Origin: Corythoichthys intestinalis
Taxonomy: Eukaryota; Chordata; Actinopteri; Syngnathiformes; Syngnathidae
Reading direction: 5' to 3'
DNA length: 64,000 nt
Assembly: GCF_030265065.1 (NCBI RefSeq)
Contig: NC_080405.1
Span: 14,574,501 to 14,638,500 of the forward strand
Under the pieces are notes generated by a model. The model saw nothing but the letters and a program-made list of their open reading frames with translations. It did not search any database and was not told the DNA's origin. The stretch's first letter is position 1. Each line of letters starts with the position of its first letter. The position numbers were made by a program, and so were the translations under genes. Positions 37,440 through 49,100 of this stretch are shown piece after piece.

Positions 37440-37565
37440 GCTATTAACGGCACTAGACAGCCAATCCAGTTTGACTGGGAGGAGAAAATGAACGAACATC
37501 TATGAACGTTCATTCACTCCTCCCAGTTAAGATGGATTGGACATCTAGCAATGGCAATGAAAGAT
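37440..37565. repeat. Dispersed repeat as an inverted pair
   Basis: AGCCAATCCAGTTTGACTGG and CCCAGTTAAGATGGATTGG are inverted relative to each other; same family as 35740-35850. Confidence 0.55.
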
Positions 37566-38300
37566 GAGTATTCACATGAAGTCCTCCCAGTTTAAATTAA
37601 TTTGGTGTCAACGGTTTTCAATAGCAATTTAAAGTCATAACCAGCCTTAAGATTTTTAATTTATTAATCTTATTAAATATCGACACTTTCAGGTACTGGT
37701 CACTTGATTGGAAAGCTATTCAAAAGTTAACACACACACTTATTACCGTTGACCCCTTATAGGGAAAGTCTTTAGCCATTAAAAATATTTTTACAGTTTA
37801 AAGTGGATTTTTTTCAACAATTGCATGCCATTGAAGGCTATACCTGTAGATGTCCAGGTCATGTAAACTGGGAAGATTTTACATGAATGCATCTTTACTG
37901 CCACTGACAGTGCAAGACATCAGTGCCGGTCAATTAGTTAAATAGCTAAAACGATTTATGACATCACAATTTGGGTCATGTGATGTACACTATGTAGACA
38001 GCAGGTCTTTGAAGTTTAGTTACCAAAAATGGTCACTTGCCCTACAAAGGGTTCGATGTTTCACAGATTAAAGCAAAAAATAAAACTCACTGGAGTTCTT
38101 CCTAATCTGCCAACACCAGAGATGCTTGTATTTTACTCAAATATTTACTCATCCCTACCAAATTTAACTCTGGCATTCAAAATGAAAAAAAGCAACACTG
38201 GTCAGCGTAGAGTGCTGTTACCATCTCAAACATTATGAATGGAATAAGCAGAAGTCCCAAACATTTGGTAAGAATAAAGGCTCAATAGTGATAGAAGATG

Positions 38301-39149
38301 TCAGCGTCTATTGGCACGAAACGAAAAGAACCTTCGCAGGGAGCCGAGCCCCCAGCTACCGCGTCTCCAGCTCCGGTCAAGCGAGTCCACATCGCCCGCC
38401 AAAGTCTCAGTTTCCTCCACCGGAGTCTCCGTCACTTCGCCGCTGCTGTTGTTGCAGTTCTTATTAGAGTTGGGTTCTCCCACGCGAGCGTGCTCGTCGT
38501 CCCATGTTCCGAGCAGCTCCTTCATCTCCCGAGGGGCGTCCGGCCTCAGGTACTGCCAGGCTCGCCTGCCGCTGTAGTCCATGACGTCCACGTCTGCCCC
38601 GAAGGCGCCCACCAGAAGCTTAACGACCGCGTAATGTCCGTGCATGCTGGCGACGTGCAGAGGGGTGAGGCCGCCGCTGCCCCGCACGTTCACGCTCACC
38701 GGATGCCCTCCGGCCTTTTCAGCCCGGTGAAGCAGCTTGAGAAGCGTCTCATCTCGTCCGCTCTTGGCGAGCCAGTGCAGCACCGAGTAGCCGCTGATAA
38801 AGTCCCGCCTGGTGAGCAGCTGCGGCTCCTCGGACACGAATTCCAGCAGGGTATCGCAGTTGCCATCCGCGGCTGACAGCATCCACGCGTGCTCCATCGG
38901 GTAGAGAGCCCACAGCGACCCGCCTTGGAACAACTCTTTCGTGGATTTCTTCCGCTGGGCAGGTGCGGTAGTGTCTGCGTCTGGGTCGTCTTGGCGTCTC
39001 TGCAGTAGCCGAGACCTCCGGTGCAGAGCCCCGGGCATAGGCGGCGCGCCATACCTTGAAAGTCGCTCCACAACGGGGCCTTGTCTGGACTGTCGGGCGC
39101 TGTGGGTTTCGGTGGTGACATTCTGCCCAAACGAGTTGCTGTCATCCAT
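38301..39149 (-). CDS. sowahd: Sosondowah ankyrin repeat domain protein D
   Basis: An intronless ankyrin-repeat protein of the SOWAH family; its molecular role is poorly known. The chosen start, 39149, has a strong Kozak context (ACCATGGAT); an in-frame ATG at 39173 has a weak one and would add eight residues. The product is 282 residues. The SOWAH core is clear: MEHAWMLSAADGNCDTLLEF, LLTRRDFISGYSVLHWLAKS, then two ankyrin repeats, GSGGLTPLHVASMHGHYAVV and ADVDVMDYSGRRAWQYLRPD. Human SOWAHD has matching blocks (SGYSVLHWLAKHG, GSGGLTPLHLAALQGH, YLRPDAP). The C-terminal 70 residues are Ser/Glu/Arg-rich and look disordered. The gene is convergent with rpl39, as in human, and is much more GC-rich than its surroundings. 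Confidence 0.93.
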   Translation of the reverse strand: MDDSNSFGQNVTTETHSARQSRQGPVVERLSRYGAPPMPGALHRRSRLLQRRQDDPDADTTAPAQRKKSTKELFQGGSLWALYPMEHAWMLSAADGNCDTLLEFVSEEPQLLTRRDFISGYSVLHWLAKSGRDETLLKLLHRAEKAGGHPVSVNVRGSGGLTPLHVASMHGHYAVVKLLVGAFGADVDVMDYSGRRAWQYLRPDAPREMKELLGTWDDEHARVGEPNSNKNCNNSSGEVTETPVEETETLAGDVDSLDRSWRRGSWGLGSLRRFFSFRANRR

Positions 39150-39578
39150 GGTGCTGCCGTTCAGTTCATTCATATGACAGCCCAACGAATTGTTCCACCT
39201 TAAGGAGCAGCATTACGTTCTTCCGTGTGGTTTTTGAATATCCATTTTGGCATTTAGTTACCCTAATTTGAGCTCAAGTGGAATCAACGTAATCGTTTCA
39301 CGTTGTTTCGGTCGTTAACGTGACTCACCTGTTCGGCATTCATTTCGGTTTCAACTCACGTTTGAAAGCTCCGAAGCGTATAGACTGCTGGTCATTATCG
39401 TTCTTAATTTTAAACACTGGTTTTACAGCAAATATGCAACTTGCACTACAAGTTGAAAGACTTGTCTTTCACTTCCCCAAAGGAACTGAGCCAAAGTTCA
39501 TGATAATCTCAAGACGGGAGTGTCACGTGACAACATCGCAAAAGCAGGAAGTAAACTCACATTTTTCACTTCAAGAAG

Positions 39579-39584
39579 TTTATT
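39579..39584 (-). terminator. Securin polyadenylation signal (AATAAA)
   Basis: AATAAA on the minus strand, 61 bases past the securin stop. Confidence 0.65.
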
Positions 39585-39644
39585 GAACCAAGGAAAAAAA
39601 AAAAAAAAACCCCTCAAATAATAACATTTAAAACATTAAAAGGT

Positions 39645-42600
39645 TTAGAGAGGACTGAATTGGTCGCTTTCAGGTTCTGAAGGAAGCTCAACAGTAAGCT
39701 CGTCAATGGTTTGGAGGAATGCGTCAAACTCAAAGCGTTCTGGAAGGAATAAAATGACATATCAAAGCTGTGGATTGAGCAAGTTCTTATTTAACATTCT
39801 TCTGAGCTCGCTGAAGTGGAAACAATAGTAAAAAAAAAAAACAACCCTTTCAAAGAGTGGTCACCTATTCAAAAGTGGACACTAAAAACATTTAATCCTT
39901 TAAGGCATACATATCCAAAGTCTGGCCCGGGGGCCAAATGCGGCCCGTGGTCAAATTCATCCAGCCCCCAGCCTCTGCCATAAAATCAATAATGTCTGGC
40001 CCGCACACAGACAATGAATTGGTCAGCAGTACTGCTACCAGCATATGGAGTAGCTTACACACCAAATGCTGCTCCTCATTTACCCACTAAAAGGCAGGAG
40101 TACTCTAAGCAACATTACCCCGTGTGACCCTTTACTTCCAATTTTCTAAAGTGGCGACAATCAACAACAAAAAAAAAAATTGACTGCGACGGCCGACACC
40201 TCAAGGATAGGTGGAAATTGGACTATTTCTTCACTAAAATACGCAACAACTGTGTCTGCCTCATTTGCAAAGAGACAGTCGCTGTTTTTAAAGAGTTCAA
40301 TGTGATAATGTAAATAATTCATACATGAAGGGTTAATAAATATTAGGAAGGTGACCACCAAATGATGTTCATTACCCGGGCGACGTGGTGGCGATGTGTT
40401 TGGGAGTGGAGGGATGTAAGCATGCAGGTCTTCCTCTGATGGAGGAGGTGCTTTTGGGAACACCAGACCAGCGAGAGGGAGACTACCGAGACAAATTAAA
40501 TCCTCAGGGTCGCCATATTTCTCAAACTCTGGAACAGAGGGAAAACCATTCAAACAAGTAATGAGAGCTCTCTAAATCATACACAATCTTTTAAAAGATA
40601 CTTACCCAATGGATCATAAGGGAATACCTTCTCAATTTCCGGATAGTCCTCCTCCTTAGCTTCACATTTGACATTGGCTTCCTGTGGAGTGTAACAAAAT
40701 AAATACAACTAGGGTTACAAAATCGAATTTTCAAAGTACTAAACAAACAACTTATTCGAATGGCTGTTTATTTGCACATAAAAGGGCATTATTGTTTAAA
40801 GGGAACGAGGCAGGAAGTGGTGCAGAAATTGAAAGTGCTAGGCCATTTTACAAAATGACTGACCGGAAGAGAACAGGATAAATTGTGTTAAACTCGTGTT
40901 GCACCGATACCATTTTTTTTGCCCAGTATCGGTCGATACCACTTTGAAATGATGATATACATCAAGTGAATTCAGTAGAACTTTTTATTGCATACCTGGT
41001 ATGGGTGACAATAGTTAAATAAACCTGTGGCTATCAGAGGCCAAAGTAGTGCTAAATTTGTGAAATTAAAACATGTATAATACTATCCTAACAGTAAGAA
41101 AGTAAAAATATAGTTAATGAATAAACTTGTTTAAAGAGTTTTGGTTCTCAAAGGCCAAACAGTACAACTTTCATGAAATTATAATAATATAGCAGACGAA
41201 GTGGGCTGACCAGGGTTTGTTGCTCCGGTCCAGCACCCCTTCTCTTGGTAGCATTTGCTGCTGTTGTAGCCTCCAACTCTGTTCGTTCACATTTCGTCTA
41301 CAAATGTTTTATCAGGTTCGAGGTATAGACCCCAATCACATGATGTCACAACTCCGCCCCCCTGACTGGTGCCGCCATATTGTCCGTCAGCCCATCGTGT
41401 TTACATATTACCGCTACGTACATTCCTCCTATTACTGCGTGTCTTTCTGCTTGTCTAAGGAACCGCCGCCTAGTAAACGGACCCAAAAACCTTCCTGACA
41501 ATCGTTAACATTGATTAATCAAAATGGTGAAGGCATGTGTGGCGGTTGGTTGCAGTAACAGAGAAGAAAAACGGTCATTTGTGTGCCCATTGTTAAAAGG
41601 GCAAATCTCTAAAGCAGCACGGTTTGTTTATCCCTGTCCATGATGAGTTTGTGTGGACAGCCGTCAGACAGCGGCGAAAACATCAATATGATGCCAACAC
41701 GATCGCAGACATCATCAGACAGACTACGAAGCTCGTCGCCACGGTCGCGCAGCAAGAAGGTGGGCGCAACAACAGGTGTTGTGCCGAAAAATAACCACCC
41801 TGCGTGAAATGTCCCCTCTGACGAGAGCGCCCACACGGAAACTACTTTCTTGGACCGTGAATCTGTGTTATTTTACTCTGCTTGAATTAATAAATGTCAT
41901 ACCTGTGTGATTGTCATTGGGATATGGTCATGAAAACCTGTAGACTAATACATTTCTGTCCAAAGATGGTTATGTGGCCCAGTCCATGATTTGTTACCAA
42001 AATACAGTAGACCTAATATTTTGTGTAATTATTTAAAACTGATCTTACAGTCGTAAATCCATTAATTACTGTAATGTGTCCATGAAAACATTTGTCGTTT
42101 TCACGTCAATAAAGCGTTTAAGTAAGCGCTCCCGTCAGCGGGGACATTTCACGCGGGGCAGCTATTTTTCGGCACACACCGGCCCGTTGTTGATCAAGTT
42201 TAATTTTACAATCGTGACAACGGTGATGCTCAGCTGACCAGATGTCTGTTTATATTTGGGCCGGTGCAGATTTTGGGTACCCGACTCCTCATCGTGACAT
42301 AAACTGGAGTATGATCGGAAATTTTGTTGTCTCAGGACGAGCTCTGACGCACGGGACGGAACGAAACATGGGTTTGGGCATCAAATATGGATCTGGCGAC
42401 TGGATCGACCAAAGCTTTTCCAAAAAATGGCTTTTATGCAACTCATCCAATGAGTTTACAGCGTCTGAAAGCACCGGGGGTTCCATAATTTGCAAGTGAA
42501 TCAACCTTTAGAAACTACGATCGTTGACAATATGGACACACAATGACGGACAATATGGCGGCACAATACAGCGATCACGGGATTGTGTGACGTTGGTGAT

Positions 42601-44067
42601 TGGGGTCTATTGAAACTGGCAGATTTAACTCCACCTCTCGAAAATTTCAGGCCGCAAATCTTGCATGTAGCCATTGGACTAGAGGGAGATTATAAATGAA
42701 TATTTCCAGACCGCCGACATTTTCCCTCGTAGTTGGTTTTTCCTACATATGAAAAAGTTGCCCCGGCATTGGTTAAGAGCAGCTATTGGCCCACTCTCAT
42801 TGGTCTTGAGCAGGCCAATAGCAATAGCTGCTTGTCATGCACGTGTCATCACACAGCAGAGTGTAGGGAGCGTCAGGAGGGGGGGGGGGGGGGGGAAACT
42901 GTGATCACGTGTTATAGTACTGGACTGGTAAATGGTATCGGCGCCCTCTTTGTTGGTACTCGCCGATACCAGTACCACCATTTTGGGCTGGATTGCCCCC
43001 CCCCCGCCGATACTGCTATCTGTGCATCTTTAGTTAAAACAAGTGTGGCTCATTACTTTTTGTCTGCTCATTTTAATTACTAGGCATCAAATTACCCTAA
43101 ACTTTTTAATCAATATTGTTGCCAGACATTGGCATTCACAACCAGTTATACAAAAATTAAAGAATCATGGAAGTTCACTGAATTGTGTAGGACGCATAAT
43201 TGACATTACCCAAAATTAAAGTCATTTCAAAAGGCAACTTTGGGGATTTCAGAAACACTAAAAACTCTTGGGGGGAATGTAGTCCACAATTTTTTATGAC
43301 CAAGCAGAGGGGGGGAAAGATAGCTTCACTTAATTCTGATATGGAAACAACAACCCAGTAAAATGCATTTCTCCAAAAGCCAACTTCATCAGATTGTTAG
43401 TCATTAGTTACAAAGGAGTGATCACACTTTAGAAGAGTTCTTTGATGTTGTCGTTTGAGTTAATCCCCATGGTCTAGATTCAAACCTCAAAGGGGAAGAT
43501 GCATTTTTCCCCCCGATGTGTGATAGTGGAAAAACATAAAAGCCAGTATTTTTTGGAAGTGGCTGCATTTCATTAATGCCAGTACTATGTTAGCCAATTA
43601 AATCTGAGCATACCAAATTACTTACCTGATTATGTCATTAATATCTTATCACATGCACCTGTGCTCAAGTCCATTCGCGTGTGTGTGTATGTATATAACT
43701 GAAAAAACAGCTGCCCCATTAACCCTTTTTTTTTTAGTTTAAACGTTATTAAAGACAAAAGGGAAAAAAATACAATCAGGACTTACTAGTACATTGCCAA
43801 TTTTAACCTCCTTCGTTTTCTTCTCCTGCTTATTTAAAAGCGGGGTCGACTGCGTGTTGACTACTCCGAAAGCCTTCCTACCAGTCCGCAAAGGAGTTGT
43901 CATGTTTTTGCCTCTCATTGGAGTCTTCGTGGGCCCATCTGTAATACATGATCAATTAGGGGTCCCTGGGTCAAGTAGCATCAAAACGAAAGATAATTTT
44001 CCCCACCTGTTTTGAAGGCAAGAGATGTCAGACCTTGATTTTCACGGTTTGTAAAGAGGTGAGCCAT
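39645..44067 (-). CDS. pttg1: Securin (pituitary tumor-transforming gene 1 family)
   Basis: Securin binds and blocks separase until APC/C destroys it at anaphase. Five coding exons on the minus strand, phase consistent: 44067-44007, 43938-43787, 40681-40606, 40528-40376 and 39739-39645 (TAA); 178 residues (human 202). The separase-binding block EDYPEIEKVFPYDPLEFEKY is very close to human YPEIEKFFPFNPLDFE. The N-terminal GRKAFGVVNTQS aligns with human TRKALGTVNRAT. Then come LPLAGLVF and a Pro-rich segment, and the tail FLQTIDELTVELPSEPESD resembles human STLDVELPPV. At the KEN-box position it has REN, and the destruction box reads RKAF rather than RxxL. Introns 2 and 4 hold transposons. The start ATG is the only one in frame before the first donor. 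Confidence 0.88.
39905..40318 (+). pseudogene. GTF2IRD2/ZBED-type hAT fragment in securin intron 4
   Basis: CAAAGTCTGGCCCGGGGGCC and AATGCGGCCCGTGGTC mark the end of a hAT family. 40195-40310 encodes DRWKLDYFFTKIRNNCVCLI, then CKETVAVFKEFNV: the N-terminal zinc finger, cut off directly afterwards. Confidence 0.65.
40895..43032. mobile_element. hAT-like element with TGCACCGATACC end
   Basis: CGTGTTGCACCGATACC at the left, GATACTGCTATCTGTGCATCT at the right in degenerate inverse, and further GGTATCGGCGCCCTC/GGTACTCGCCGATACC words inside. Flanks GTTAAACT (40887-40894) and GTTAAAAC (43033-43040) fit an 8-bp duplication with one difference. It lies in securin intron 2 and is itself interrupted at 41327-42608. 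A run of about 20 G lies near 42877-42896. Confidence 0.6.
41327..42608. mobile_element. ISL2EU-like element with THAP scrap
   Basis: Inverted ends AGACCCCAATCACATGATGT and the complement ACGTTGGTGATTGGGGTCT, each flanked by AT (41325-41326, 42609-42610). A second inverted pair lies inside: 41765-41835 against 42125-42195, sharing GCCGAAAAATA and CGTGAAATGTCCCC. From 41524 (+), MVKACVAVGCSNREEKRSFV is the start of a THAP finger, soon stopped. Same type as 29649-31926. Confidence 0.6.
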
Positions 44068-44317
44068 TGCTTCTGGAGATGAAAGAGACAGATTTTAAGC
44101 ATTCATTGGGAACGACAGTCTTAACATTTTAACATACTTTGTCAACTCCGTCAAGTTCAGAAAACGAGAGAAAACCAAAATATGGATAAAAGTGTAGATA
44201 TGAAAGCCGACGTTTCCGCAGTCGTTCTCAAGAGTGTTTTCTGTTTTCAGCTCAACTGAAAGATGGTAGGAATGACACGAAAAAGTGAGTGCGGGTTCTT
44301 TTTAAATTCGCTACTCT

Positions 44318-44330
44318 CACGCCATTGGTC
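44318..44330 (-). promoter_or_regulatory. CCAAT box upstream of securin
   Basis: Minus-strand CCAATGG (ATTGG at 44324-44328), about 260 bases before the securin ATG. NF-Y sites at CCAAT boxes drive many G2/M genes including securin; no clear CHR motif was found next to it. Confidence 0.35.
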
Positions 44331-44394
44331 GCCGTGACATAACCCGGATGTGAGGGGGCGTCATTCATAAAATACACTTCCGGTTTATTTTGAG

Positions 44395-44665
44395 CACTTT
44401 TTTGCATAGATGTACCACACATATAGAAAGCTAGATATAAAAGTTGGAGTCGGCCGCATTTCGTGACCAGCGGCCATCTTAGAGCAGTATTGGCGGGCTC
44501 CTGCAGCGAACCTAATGTGAGTGATTTTCTCCACTAAAATACTCTACAAATCTTGACGGATTTTCAAATTGTCTGCTTTATAACTAGCGGAGTTATGACA
44601 TGGCTGTGACTCAAGCCGGATGTTGAACTGTATCAATTAAAAAAACAATTAAAAAAAAAAAAAAT
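44395..44665 (+). repeat. Diverged relative of the 912-bp hAT family
   Basis: AGAAAGCTAGATATAAAAGT, GCGGCCATCTTAGAGCAGTA, CAGCGAACCTAA and CACTAAAATACTCTACAAATC parallel the middle of the element at 33890-34801 in the same order. No ends are preserved. It lies between securin and septin6. Confidence 0.55.
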
Positions 44666-45560
44666 TTAATTTATGTAGTTAATTTACTGCATCGATTACA
44701 TTTATGAAAAACAAAGCCTTTTAAAAATCGAGCAATTTATAACTATTTAATTAGGCTGGTTAAAAAAAATGCAATTTCTAGCTATTGTATTTGTAAGTTA
44801 CACGCTCCATTGGCCGACAAAATAAAAATATAACCGCCTACAATACAAAGGTAAATGGGTAACAGCGCCCATTTTGCATCTAGCTCTCTAAATTTGTTAT
44901 ATTTATATATTTGGTTGATTCCACAATTAAAGTTACATTTTTAGCCTGATTAAAAAATGTCTCGTAATTTTAGTCACGGTTTTGTGATACCATACACATA
45001 AGTATATTAAATGAATGATAATTAACTTTTGCGTTTTATACAGAGAATCGAATCCTAACCCTAAAATCGAAATTCTTGTAGAAATTTGGCAAAAACGGCA
45101 ATGTAACAATCACGCAAAAAAAGTATTTTTTTCGTGTGTTTTTGACACCTTGCAAAAAGTAGGAAGAAAAGATTTTTCTACATGGACGATCAATCGAATT
45201 GACTGTTTAAAAAAAAACAAAAAACGCTCGTGATGTTCATTCACCGAGGTTCACTGCAAGTCTGTGTGGATGCATCCATTAAATCAGCTCGTAGGGGAGT
45301 AAATTGGACAGTGGTCGGTCAAAACGTGTGTAATCGATTAAAACCCTACACAATGCATGCATCTTGGAATTATATGTGGTGTATTTCATTAATAAGATAT
45401 AATTCAGGGCGGTTTAGGATGTGTTACTTAAAATAACATTTGGTAAATTTGTTTTAGCAGTGGTACATCCCAAAAAAGAGGGCGAGTTTACTGCGTAACC
45501 TCAGATCTTCAGCTTCCCTCGCTCAACTCGTAGTGCTTGCACGGCTAACGGCTATTACTA

Positions 45561-46159
45561 ATGGCGTCCACGGAGATAGCGAGGCAAGCGGTGAGTATCC
45601 CCTTTTAATTAACCCGAACTGTTCATACCGTTTCTCTGAGCAATGAGAAAAAACACGTACAAATGTGGCCATTTTAAACGAAGTGGGTGTGCTACATTCA
45701 TCTGCTCTCCCTTCAATGTGCTTCTCATCATTTTTATTGGCAAAATGTCGTGTTGAGATGATGCTAATCTCGAATTGGCAATTCAAATCTCGTTGTGAGT
45801 ATCACTTATGATTTTCTTCTCCACAATGATCAAACACACAGACGTATTGTTTGATCCTTTTGTTGGTCAGAATGTGCAAGTGCCTCATTAAATGTTCATT
45901 TTAACCAATGAAATGCTCCGTAGATGACTATATTAAAAAAAGACGCGCTGTTGTAATGAGGCCATTCATTTTCTACGCCCCCATTTCAGATCTGCTCCAT
46001 TGCTCATTTCCGTTATGTTATCTCATGCAAGTCAATTCAACTTTCAAACGGGCGTTGTCTTGTAAACGAAATAAGAATATCAGATTTTTTCCCCGGTATG
46101 AGACCCTGCAATTAGCAAAAAATAGTATGTCTGCTGTTACTGTGCATATTTTACTGTCT

Positions 46160-46198
<39 letters not shown>

Positions 46199-49100
46199 CA
46201 GACATTGTTCCCAGAATAGCACGTTCTTCTCACTTTGACATCCCATTCTGCGGCTGGCTTGTTTGTGGAACTTGGCTGTGGGTGTCTTGAAAGGCAGGAA
46301 GGGTTTTAGGAATGTTGCACTTCCAACCAGGAGCATATGCAGTTATTTGGGGCCAATGGCAAACTCATTGATGGGGCCCCTTGTACTGTCGGAATTTTGA
46401 ACATTGTTATTTATCAGTTACTATTAACTTATTCCTTGCCAGTGAAAGCAATAGATGTCAAACCTACTGAAATTGGGATGGCCAGCATTGAATGATCATA
46501 TTTCAGTGTAATTGATTAAATGATCGCTGCCAGCTCCTTCATAGTCCAAATGGATGGGACAAGGGCGTAGTTTGCATGGGGACGGTAGGGACATAACACT
46601 ACCAACTTTTTAGGATGCTCAAATAATCCCCACCAACTTTTAAGCAACCTTATTTGCATTATATAATGACTTCAATTATATAGGTTATTTAGATTGTCTT
46701 CCGATGTTGTAAGGATATAATTAACCATACCATTATTAATTGGATTACAGTACTTTCAATATGTTCAGACTTACATTGACCCCTTTTTGACCTGCTAAAT
46801 GGGCCAGTCCATTTTTCCCCTCAAACACAAGTTTGATTGGCTGACGACTTACCCCAAACTCACGCACACACGCATTCACAGCTGGTGTTCTGTCACATTT
46901 TTCACCCATGATAATATTTTGCTCCCGAAGCTTTGGTTGCGGTGAATAAGCACTCTTTTACATTCAGGTGAATTATCCAAAGGTGCTAAGTAAGTTACAT
47001 CATACACATGCACGTGCAACATTAATATGGCAGAAATAAATGCTTAAAGACACGGCGAAGACGTGAACGGTGAGAGAGCGGCGTGCAGTTTAGTTGTGTG
47101 CAGCCACATGGCAGGATGTGTCTGAGGAAGTTTTCTACATGTCCTTACATGATCAAACATAAGTAAATATTCCTTTATCAAAGGTTTGTAGTGTTGACTT
47201 TGGAACCGCAGCTTTCGCGGCCATTTTTAACATTACACGCATGCGCAGAACAGTTTATTATTTTTTTTGCATTGCTTGATAGTTAAAAGATGATTAAAAA
47301 GTTTGTATTTCTTGTGGATGATTGTTAATGTAATTTGTGTTCTGATATTGGGATTTAAAGTGCCTGTGACACGAAAAAGTTGTTGAACTTTGTTTATTTC
47401 ATAATACACGCGGTATTTTATGCCCCCGAATGATATGGGCCGCTAAGCGATCGCTATTTTTATTTAGTTTTTTTTAATCCCGCGCCATGAAAATGAGTGA
47501 CTTCCGGCTTCGGTCTTGCATTGAGGAGGAGGGCGCTGTGACGTGTACTAGAGCTGGGAATCTTTGGGCACCTAACGATTTGATTACAATTACGATTCAG
47601 AGGCTCCGATTCGATTATAAAACGATTATTGATGCACCCCACTCCTTCTTTTTTTTTTTTTTTTTTTTAAATTTGTTTTGTACATTAGTTCCAAAATTGT
47701 TCAAAAATCCTCTCAGGCTAAACCAAACTACTATTTCAGTATCAAGTTAACATATAGCAATAAACAAATATACAAAAATAACAGTAAATAAAAAACTCCA
47801 GTCCCCATTCTATATCAGCAGCTTTAAACTACTTTCAATTAATTTAATGTTGTGAATCAACCGTTAAAGTTGTTAAAATTGCTCCTGTTATTCCATAATT
47901 TCTCTTTTGTCTACTTTCAACATGTAAAAGTTTTAAAACTATTTTAAAGATAGATTCAAGTCAATATTTTACCGATTTAGGAGTATTTTAGATAAAAAGT
48001 TAATTAGGTTCGCTTGGAAGGTTCGCAACAACAGCCTTGCAGGGAAGTATACTGCTTTAAGATGGCGGCCGTTACTAACGCCCGCATCTAGTTTTTTGTA
48101 GATGTGCTGGTAACGATACCGAAGCTATAATGCATCTAGTCCTATATAAATGATATCTACCGTAACATAATGTGGCTTGTAGCAGCTTTTCGGCAGCAGT
48201 CAGGTATGTTGTTGTTTTTTTTTTTTTTTATCTCGTGGCATGAGTTGAGCTAGAGCCGTGAGTTGAGCATTGGCGTTACCCGAGGGGCCGGGTAATGAGA
48301 AGCATGATGTTTAGCTACTCTCGCTCTGTCCCTAATTGCGTACCGAAGACCGCGCGGCGCGCTGAGTGTGTCGTACTTCTGCTTTACTTGGCATATTTCA
48401 ATAACCGGAATTTGGATGTTTGTGAATCGTTCTCGAATCTTCCACGGCCGAATCGCGAATTATCTAGGATTCGGAAATTTTGCACACCTCTAACGTGTAC
48501 GGTAGAAGGCGTCCTCTTCACGCTGCAGTGTACTGTTGTGTATGAGGACGAAGGATTCAGCTGATTTTGCGGATTAATACGTTTATTTTTCGCATCACGC
48601 CAGCCAAACGGCTGCAGAAAAATCATTCTGTATGAGGGAGAGGCGTATGCGCCTTTTTGGAGTTTCAAAAGGTTCCCATTCACCGTGGATATTTACTGTG
48701 GGACCAATGGACTTACGAGGAAGTGAGTAAACATCTTGTTTTGTATTATGTCAAATACAAATACAGCGATTACAAAGTAAACACTACAAACTTCCTTTAA
48801 ATGAAGGACTACTTATGTTTGATCATTGATAGGCATGTAAAAAGCTCTCCTAATGCTCATTAGCAGCAGCACGTTAGCTGCACAACAACTCCAGCCACCC
48901 TCCTCCCGGGGAACGAACTGTAAATTGCTCTCCGCCGGGCGGTTTGCCGATCCACGAGGACAATCGACAACCGGATCTTCATGTCAAATAATCCAGGATA
49001 GTTATGTGTGATTTTCCACTTCGAAGACTTTGAAACATCACTCTGTTCGGGTTAGCATGTCGGCTAGCTGTCACGCCTTTTGGTTTGTTTACATTCTCCA

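Noticed and set aside
37440-37565. Inverted pair that could be a hairpin terminator or small RNA after rpl39
   Set aside because: Both arms are copies of a dispersed repeat seen at several other sites.
38298-38876. 192-residue open frame on the plus strand
   Set aside because: It is the antisense shadow of the GC-rich sowahd coding sequence.
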